Positions 6,050 through 9,726 of a stretch of DNA of 9,726 nt are shown piece by piece. The notes under the pieces are model-generated. The model made no database searches and had not been told where the DNA came from. It worked only from the letters and a program-made list of their open reading frames with translations. Made by a program: the position numbers and the translations under genes. This DNA is from an uncultured Candidatus Melainabacteria bacterium (lineage in GTDB: Bacteria > Cyanobacteriota > Vampirovibrionia > Gastranaerophilales > Gastranaerophilaceae), in the NCBI GenBank assembly GCA_934747325.1, contig CAKVGW010000058.1, positions 1 through 9,726 of the forward strand. Direction: 5' to 3'. Numbering within the stretch: position 1 is the stretch's first letter; the number at the start of each line of letters is the position of its first letter.

Positions 6050-6096
6050 CGCGCCGCGAGCGTGCAGCGTTTAGCTGCGATAGCGAGCGTGAAAGT
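6050..6096. repeat. 47-bp dispersed palindromic repeat, copy B
   Basis: It matches copy A at 2517-2563 at 43 of 47 positions, with the stem GCAGC/GCTGC around loop GTTTA and flanking GCGAGCGT direct repeats. Here it lies between the acyl-CoA synthetase promoter and the repressor's 3' end, upstream of the predicted -10 and so outside that transcript. Confidence 0.85.
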
Positions 6097-6166
6097 CGAC
6101 CATTTATTTAGTAGGAAAAAAATTGTGAAATTTTTCATAAAATCTCATTCAGCTTTTAGCTTACAA

Positions 6167-6778
6167 CTATCCGACTTGTTTGATGGTTGCGACAATTTTT
6201 CCAATCAAAATTAAATCCATAATTGACTTACCACCAATTGTGCGAACTCTGTACTCAGGATTATCTGATTTAATAATAATCTCGTCCAAATTTTTAGAAA
6301 GTCTTTTTACAAAGAATTCGCCATTATAGCAAAAAACATAAATTTTATTGTCTTGTATTTGATTGCCTGACCAATGTTCAACAATGAGTTTATCGCCGTT
6401 ATCAATCGTAGGCGCCATACTGTTTCCTGTTGCATTAATCATAGAATACAATTTATTTTTAGAATAACCGTTAATCATAGAAGTTGAAATCGGGAGTTTG
6501 GTTTTTTCGCTGGAAAATACAATACTACCGTCGCCACAGCTTGCAAAAACATCTGTGTAATAATCAATATATGTAATGTCATCAGGCATTTCGCCAAACA
6601 TACTTATATTGAAAAATTCCTCAACCTTTTTTAATTCGCTAACGGTAACTTCGCTTTCATTCTTTATTCTATTGCTGATTGTCTGACGTGTAATCCCTAA
6701 AGCGTCAGCCAACATAGACTGATTAACAGCTATGCCAACTCTTTTGGATAGTATAGATAACAATTCGTCAAGTTTCAT
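6167..6778 (-). CDS. Self-cleaving phage-type repressor (HTH + S24 peptidase)
   Basis: A 203-aa repressor of the LexA/CI class. The N-terminal helix-turn-helix spans about 18-40 (QSMLADALGITRQTISNRI). The C-terminal S24 domain has the catalytic Ser120 in GNSMAP and Lys158 in FVKRL. The expected scissile bond is Cys81-Gly82 in FASCGDG; a Cys-Gly bond is used by UmuD and P22 C2. The distances from cut site to Ser (38) and Ser to Lys (38) agree with LexA (about 35 and 37). RecA-stimulated self-cleavage after DNA damage is therefore likely. It faces the two small + genes across a 132-bp regulatory gap containing palindromes, the layout of a lysogeny switch. ATG at 6778; the ribosome site GGTGA is weakly spaced. 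It is too divergent from LexA's architecture to be called the host LexA. Confidence 0.92.
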   Translation of the reverse strand: MKLDELLSILSKRVGIAVNQSMLADALGITRQTISNRIKNESEVTVSELKKVEEFFNISMFGEMPDDITYIDYYTDVFASCGDGSIVFSSEKTKLPISTSMINGYSKNKLYSMINATGNSMAPTIDNGDKLIVEHWSGNQIQDNKIYVFCYNGEFFVKRLSKNLDEIIIKSDNPEYRVRTIGGKSIMDLILIGKIVATIKQVG

Positions 6779-6802
6779 GTTTCACCATTTGCAAATTAAT
6801 AC

Positions 6803-6831
6803 TTGACACGTGTATCATATTATCTTACAAT
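6803..6831 (+). promoter_or_regulatory. Promoter of the two-gene cassette
   Basis: TTGACA (6803-6808), a 17-bp spacer, then TACAAT (6826-6831): near-consensus sigma-70 type. Predicted transcription start is about 6838, giving a leader of about 70 bases before ATG 6911. The -10 hexamer lies inside the 6821-6837 palindrome, so a bound repressor would block it. Confidence 0.8.
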
Positions 6832-6867
6832 AAGATACAAATGTAAGCTTATATTTGATATTTAAGC
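6811..6867. promoter_or_regulatory. Operator cluster between repressor and cassette
   Basis: TATCTTA (6821-6827) and TAAGATA (6831-6837) form a perfect 7-bp inverted repeat with a 3-bp gap over the -10 box. TGTATCATA (6811-6819) and TAAGATACA (6831-6839) form a wider one with one mismatch. CTTACA (6824-6829) pairs with TGTAAG (6842-6847), and GCTTA (6847-6851) with TAAGC (6863-6867). Five CTTA/TAAG half-sites fall within 43 bp. Clustered symmetric sites next to a divergently encoded repressor are typical operators; which are truly bound is inferred. Confidence 0.6.
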
Positions 6868-6910
6868 ATATATTTTCAATTATGTCAAATAGTATGGGAA
6901 GAGGATTTTA

Positions 6911-7138
6911 ATGAATTACAGGTACAATGTTTCATGTTGTGAAACAACGTCAAAGATTTGGACACCGTCAGCAATAGATTGTTATAAGCTTGGTTGTCGG
7001 TGTTCTGCGTGCAATTTACACAAGGCGTATTTTGAAAACAGTATTTTCAAATGCAAGATGAAGGAAACTGTTATTGAGCTTGTAAGAAAACTTGGTGCAC
7101 CAAACATTCTTGAAAAAGAAGGAGTTGAAGATGAATAG
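6911..7138 (+). CDS. Small Cys-rich protein of the repressor-controlled cassette
   Basis: A 75-aa soluble protein with seven cysteines at 9, 10, 24, 29, 31, 34 and 48. The cluster C24-x4-C-x-C-x2-C34 followed by C48 suggests a zinc or iron-sulfur site. The second half, CKMKETVIELVRKLGAP (48-64), looks like an amphipathic helix followed by a turn, possibly DNA or protein binding. Similar small proteins with DCY, GCxCxxC and VRKLG signatures seem familiar from gut bacterial genomes, but I cannot name a family or function. Start ATG at 6911 with AAGAGG ending at 6904, six bases upstream. It is the first gene behind the repressor-controlled promoter, the position of cro/excisionase-like genes in phages. 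It overlaps the next gene by 8 bp. Confidence 0.8.
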   Translation: MNYRYNVSCCETTSKIWTPSAIDCYKLGCRCSACNLHKAYFENSIFKCKMKETVIELVRKLGAPNILEKEGVEDE

Positions 7139-7427
7139 ACGGCATTTAACATGTATATTAAACGGTAAAAAAGGTGGAAGGCCGAAAGCCGATTTTTCGC
7201 TTAGAGTAGAAATTCCTGAAATAAATTTTGTGATATTAACACCAAAACAGTATAATTCTTTAATCGAAAAATATGGTTATAAATTAATTGACAAAGCGTT
7301 GAAGATTTTAGAAAATTGGTTAATGGTAAGTCCCGAAGGTGGTAAATATCGTGGGAAAAACAATTATGCACATTTTCGTTCGGACGGGTGGTTAATCAAT
7401 ATGGCTAAAGAAAAGGATTTTGATTAG
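7131..7427 (+). CDS. Short protein resembling phage replication-organiser C-terminus
   Basis: A 98-aa protein starting at ATG 7131, with AAGGAG (7119-7124) six bases upstream. This ATG overlaps the preceding stop within ATGAATAG, implying translational coupling; an ATG at 7092 lies inside the upstream gene and has no comparable ribosome site. Residues 9-16 read NGKKGGRP, the basic linker common in phage replisome organisers and DnaD-like proteins. The rest (LTPKQYNSLIEKYGYKLIDK, then a helix, then YRGKNNYAHFRSDGW) resembles the C-terminal domain of such proteins, where the Y and GW end is recurrent. The N-terminal winged-helix part normally expected is missing. It may be a remnant or a genuinely minimal version. 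Assignment is from pattern memory only. Confidence 0.78.
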   Translation: MNRRHLTCILNGKKGGRPKADFSLRVEIPEINFVILTPKQYNSLIEKYGYKLIDKALKILENWLMVSPEGGKYRGKNNYAHFRSDGWLINMAKEKDFD

Positions 7428-7478
7428 AATAACATCCTCTCTTTTGTCACTTTTCCAGATGGGGAAGAGGGTATTATT
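7428..7478 (+). terminator. Hairpin immediately after the cassette
   Basis: AATAACATCCTCT (7428-7440) pairs with 7466-7478 over 13 positions with one mismatch and one G.T pair that is favourable only on the + strand. A competing hairpin CTTTTCC (7450-7456)/GGGGAAG (7461-7467) shares part of the right arm. There is no clean T-run, only AT-rich sequence after it. Its first 14 bases match 2381-2394 with one change. Confidence 0.5.
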
Positions 7479-7504
7479 AATATTAATATCTTTCTTTAAA
7501 TTTA

Positions 7505-7533
7505 TTGATTTTAAGCTATGCTTAAAATATAAT
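7505..7533 (+). promoter_or_regulatory. LCP gene promoter with palindromic spacer
   Basis: TTGATT (7505-7510), exactly 17 bp, then TATAAT (7528-7533). The predicted start near 7540 gives a leader of about 15 bases that still contains the ribosome site AGAGAG (7543-7548). TTTTAAGC (7509-7516) and GCTTAAAA (7520-7527) form a perfect 8-bp inverted repeat with the centre TAT, filling the spacer; a protein bound there would exclude RNA polymerase. Confidence 0.82.
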
Positions 7534-7555
7534 TTTCATTAAAGAGAGATAAAAA

Positions 7556-8869
7556 ATGAAAATAGCAAATAATAATCAACAAGAAGAATATAAAGCGTTT
7601 TTAAAAAATATAAGAGAAGAAAAGGAAGAAACTTCAAACTTTGCAAAGTTACTTTTTACGGTAGTTTTAGCGATTTTATGTGCAGTTATAGTTTGTGTAA
7701 CTGTAGTTGAAAATAATTTCTTTTTAAACAAAATTGATTCAGAACAAGCTGACGATGCAAGCGGATTTTTTAAGTTTGCGCGTAAACAAAGAAACAAATT
7801 TGAAGTGCCGTTTTCACCTCACAGACAAAATATTTTGTTGCTTGGTGTAGATTCAAATGGTAATGGAGCGGATATTTGGGAAGGTACACGTTCTGATACG
7901 ATTATGGTTGTGAATATTGACCCAAAAACTCATTCAATTAACGCGATTTCAATTCCGCGTGACAGCAAAGTTTATCTTCCTGACAATAAAGGAGTTCAAA
8001 AGATTAATGCTGCGCATGCTTTAGGTGGAATTAATCTTGTTAAAAAGACTTTGAAAGAAACTTTTGGTATAAAAGTTGATAAATATATTATCGTACATGA
8101 TGAAGCCGTTGAAAAGGTTGTTGATGCGTTGGGCGGAATTCCTATTTATGTTGAAAAACCGATGCATTACCACGATTATGCAGGGCATTTGCACATAGAT
8201 TTGAATAAAGGTGATACTGTTTTGAACGGTAATCAAGCTGTCGGATATTTAAGATATAGAAAAGATGGACTTGGTGATATAGGTAGAACTCAACGTCAAC
8301 AATGGTTTATGAGAAGTTTGTTTGAAAAACTGCATTCACCTCAAATTATTACAAAAATTCCTGAAGTTTTGAATATTTGTAACACTTATATCAAAACTGA
8401 TATGAGCTTCTACGAATTATCACAATACGCAGCATTTGCAAGAAGTGTAGATGAAAATAAAATTGAAATTGCAACACTTCCCGGTGCACCAAATCAAAAG
8501 GGTTATATCAGCTACTGGATTTTAGACCCTAAAAAGACTCAAGAAGTAATCAATAGAATGATTTATAGAGATAAGCCGGCGCTTGACGGTACGAAATTCA
8601 AAGCAGGAATCATGTATTCTCCACGCAAAGAAGAAGAAGCACAAGCATTGAAAGAAAAATTTAACGAGCTTGGATATGAAGTAAATATGCTCAAAATCAC
8701 TCATCTTTCACACACAAGATTTGTTGCAAACAAGAGTGCTGTTACGGTTGATTTCTTAAATTGGTTACAAAAGAAGATGCCGGAATTAAACAATATGCAA
8801 TTTGTTTATGATCCGACAGAAACATTCTCTGTGGGAAGTGATTTTACAGTAATTTTGGCAGAAGGGTAG
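7556..8869 (+). CDS. LytR-CpsA-Psr family cell-wall glycopolymer transferase
   Basis: Membrane-anchored enzyme of the LCP family, which transfers undecaprenyl-linked glycopolymers to peptidoglycan outside the cytoplasm. The 437-aa protein has a cytoplasmic tail, one membrane helix (about 30-51) and an LCP core (about 92-261). Core residues visible are D99 in LLGVDS, R112 and D114 in TRSDT, R135 and D136 in SIPRD, and R233, R235, D237, R244 and R247 in the YLRYRKD...GRTQRQQ block, which binds the lipid pyrophosphate and metal. A second domain at about 347-435 resembles LytR_C. Start ATG 7556. It is a single gene with its own promoter, convergent with the following gene. Glycopolymer unknown. 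Confidence 0.93.
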   Translation: MKIANNNQQEEYKAFLKNIREEKEETSNFAKLLFTVVLAILCAVIVCVTVVENNFFLNKIDSEQADDASGFFKFARKQRNKFEVPFSPHRQNILLLGVDSNGNGADIWEGTRSDTIMVVNIDPKTHSINAISIPRDSKVYLPDNKGVQKINAAHALGGINLVKKTLKETFGIKVDKYIIVHDEAVEKVVDALGGIPIYVEKPMHYHDYAGHLHIDLNKGDTVLNGNQAVGYLRYRKDGLGDIGRTQRQQWFMRSLFEKLHSPQIITKIPEVLNICNTYIKTDMSFYELSQYAAFARSVDENKIEIATLPGAPNQKGYISYWILDPKKTQEVINRMIYRDKPALDGTKFKAGIMYSPRKEEEAQALKEKFNELGYEVNMLKITHLSHTRFVANKSAVTVDFLNWLQKKMPELNNMQFVYDPTETFSVGSDFTVILAEG

Positions 8870-8885
8870 TATTTAAAAAGTGTAT

Positions 8886-8906
8886 GAAAATTTCACAGAA
8901 ATTTTC
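8886..8906. terminator. Hairpin between convergent genes
   Basis: GAAAATTTC (8886-8894) and GAAATTTTC (8898-8906) form a perfect 9-bp stem with a 3-base loop, between the LCP stop (8869) and the opposite-strand stop (8918). It may serve both directions; on the - strand CTTTTT follows within about ten bases. The AT-rich stem makes it weak. Confidence 0.55.
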
Positions 8907-8917
8907 CGTTCTACTTG

Positions 8918-9241
8918 TTAATTCTTAAAATCTCCGCCTAAATAATCAAACAGTTTTTCTTCCTCAGGAGAAAGTCCTTCTAATATCTTTTTTACATATA
9001 ATTCACAATGAACTTCAAGCGCGTAATTGTCGGATGCGTATTCAGAAACACCATTGGCTGTTTCTTGCATTTCTTCTGGTATAATTTTTGTTTTAAATGC
9101 CAAAGTATTTGGTTGAGTCGTGTGCAATATCTCATGAATAATTATGTGTTTTAAATCTACGTCATAGTTGTTAATATTTGAATTTAAACTTATAATTACT
9201 TCATTTCCTCGACTTGAGTCAACAGACCAGCCACTAAACAA
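8918..9241 (-). CDS. Putative zinc metalloprotease domain, 3' part of a split gene
   Basis: This frame encodes a zincin-like domain with HEILH (HExxH: two zinc histidines and a catalytic Glu) about 35 residues from the TTG at 9241. A downstream segment, NYALEVHCELYVKKI, could supply the third zinc-ligand glutamate. It ends LFDYLGGDFKN. The TTG is the best formal start, giving 107 aa, but it has no ribosome site and no in-frame ATG. The frame is open back to 9277 and reads NPQYVIANEQID just before it, a natural protein sequence. It is therefore more likely the C-terminal half of the gene that starts upstream in another frame. No known family or substrate is recognised. A secreted or phage-type protease is possible, but no signal peptide is visible in this part. 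Confidence 0.6.
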   Translation of the reverse strand: MFSGWSVDSSRGNEVIISLNSNINNYDVDLKHIIIHEILHTTQPNTLAFKTKIIPEEMQETANGVSEYASDNYALEVHCELYVKKILEGLSPEEEKLFDYLGGDFKN

Positions 9242-9258
9242 ATCTATTTGTTCATTTG

Positions 9259-9726
9259 CTATAACATATTGGGGATTTTAATATTATTTTTATTTAAAAT
9301 TTGAAAGGCTTCTTTGCAACTTTGTGCAAATTCAATATTGTTATCACAAAGCAGTTCTTTTAAACCATATTTTTGTTGCAATTCTTGTTTAATTTTTAGA
9401 ACTGTCGGGTCTGTATCTTTTTTAGATATTAATTTTATTAAAGGAATTATTTTATCGGCAGTTTGAATTTCTTTTTTATTTAACAAATCATCTAATTCAG
9501 CACTGAAATCTTGTTTAGCAATTCTTTCTTCAATATTTAATTTATCATCATACATCAAGTTTATATCATCATCAAAAACTCTTGACATAACACATTCTAA
9601 ATTAAAATCAATATCTTCCTTAGAGTTATTTGAATTAATATCCTGTATTAAATCCGTTTTATCCTTGGTTTTACATTCATCATAATAATTATTTTCTAAA
9701 AATTTAACTAAATTTTTCTTATAAGA
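9259..9726 (-). CDS. Unidentified protein, 5' end beyond the window, 3' end frameshifted
   Basis: The frame is open from the right window edge to the TAG at 9259, giving at least 155 residues. ATG at 9588 is internal (109 aa from there) and has no obvious ribosome site, while the frame upstream continues in similar style, so the true start is probably outside. The visible part is hydrophilic, Asp/Lys/Asn-rich and probably helical (LIKLISKKDTDPTVLKIKQ, YGLKELLCDN). No domain is recognised and no membrane segment is seen. It ends ILNKNNIKIPNML, after which the -1 frame continues directly into the zinc-protease segment. Most likely the N-terminal portion of one protein with 8918-9241. Confidence 0.65.
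   Translation of the reverse strand, partial: SYKKNLVKFLENNYYDECKTKDKTDLIQDINSNNSKEDIDFNLECVMSRVFDDDINLMYDDKLNIEERIAKQDFSAELDDLLNKKEIQTADKIIPLIKLISKKDTDPTVLKIKQELQQKYGLKELLCDNNIEFAQSCKEAFQILNKNNIKIPNML
9276..9279 (-). other. Probable one-base frameshift site
   Basis: On the - strand the upstream frame reads ATT AAA ATC CCC AAT and stops at 9259, while the protease frame reads AAT CCC CAA TAT from 9277. Adding a single A to the AAAA run here would join them without a stop (KNNIK then NPQYVIANEQID). The run is too short for typical transcriptional slippage, so mutation or a sequencing or assembly error is favoured. Confidence 0.65.

Noticed and set aside
6121..6166. Intrinsic terminator of the repressor
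   Set aside because: On the - strand a 5-bp TGAAA/TTTCA stem precedes a T-run, but the stem is too weak and the loop too small to call.
7092..7130. Upstream ATG start for the 98-aa gene
   Set aside because: It lies within the preceding gene and has no good ribosome site; ATG 7131 has AAGGAG six bases before it and an 8-bp stop/start overlap.
7576..8704. - strand frames of 60-73 aa opposite the LCP gene
   Set aside because: They are shadow frames of a confidently identified coding sequence.
9259..9280. Programmed -1 ribosomal frameshift joining the two halves
   Set aside because: The AUU AAA A context is not a canonical slippery heptamer, re-pairing on UAA is poor, and no strong downstream stem or pseudoknot is seen.

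Overview
The window is AT-rich bacterial DNA with standard-code, compact genes, mostly ATG starts and short intergenic hairpins. The gene set (RibD, family-4 uracil-DNA glycosylase, a FadD-like ligase, a LytR-CpsA-Psr protein with a C-terminal LytR_C-type domain, a LexA/CI-type repressor) is chromosomal. The low GC, many small palindromic intergenic repeats and style of the proteins fit an uncultured gut lineage such as Gastranaerophilales/Melainabacteria. That is an impression only; no marker gene here fixes the taxon.

Layout. 1-476: four and a third copies of a 109-bp non-coding tandem repeat that may continue left of the window. It runs into a degenerate copy of the widespread CATTGCGAGG-type palindromic repeat (462-510). 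544-1551 (-): ribD, riboflavin synthesis, divergent from a P-loop nucleotide-binding protein at 1694-2374 (+). 2375-2804: a gene-free block of nested repeats, including a 61-nt segment whose three 16-nt tracts are exactly matched to form a Y.R-Y triplex. 2805-5920 (-): a three-gene transcription unit read as acyl-CoA synthetase, uracil-DNA glycosylase, sugar ABC permease, starting from a TATAAT promoter near 5957. 6167-7427: a prophage-like regulatory module. An S24 self-cleaving repressor (-) faces two small overlapping genes (+), a Cys-rich 75-aa protein and a 98-aa protein resembling the tail of phage replication organisers, across a strong TTGACA/TACAAT promoter that overlaps palindromic operators. 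7556-8869 (+): an LCP-family cell-wall glycopolymer transferase with a consensus promoter whose spacer is a perfect palindrome. 8918-9726 (-): the 3' part of a gene that appears split by a one-base frameshift; its downstream half carries an HEILH zinc-protease motif, and its 5' end lies beyond the window.

How it fits together. ribD and the acyl-CoA synthetase/UDG/permease unit are ordinary housekeeping or metabolic genes, although the ligase lacks the usual C-terminal catalytic lysine and the permease has no ABC partner nearby. The accessory part is 6050-7480. The repressor has Cys-Gly, Ser and Lys residues spaced as in LexA/UmuD/P22 C2, so DNA damage would be expected to relieve repression of the two-gene cassette. 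The TTTAAGC half-site near its promoter recurs in the LCP promoter, which raises the possibility of a wider regulon. No complete mobile element, rRNA, tRNA or CRISPR array is visible.
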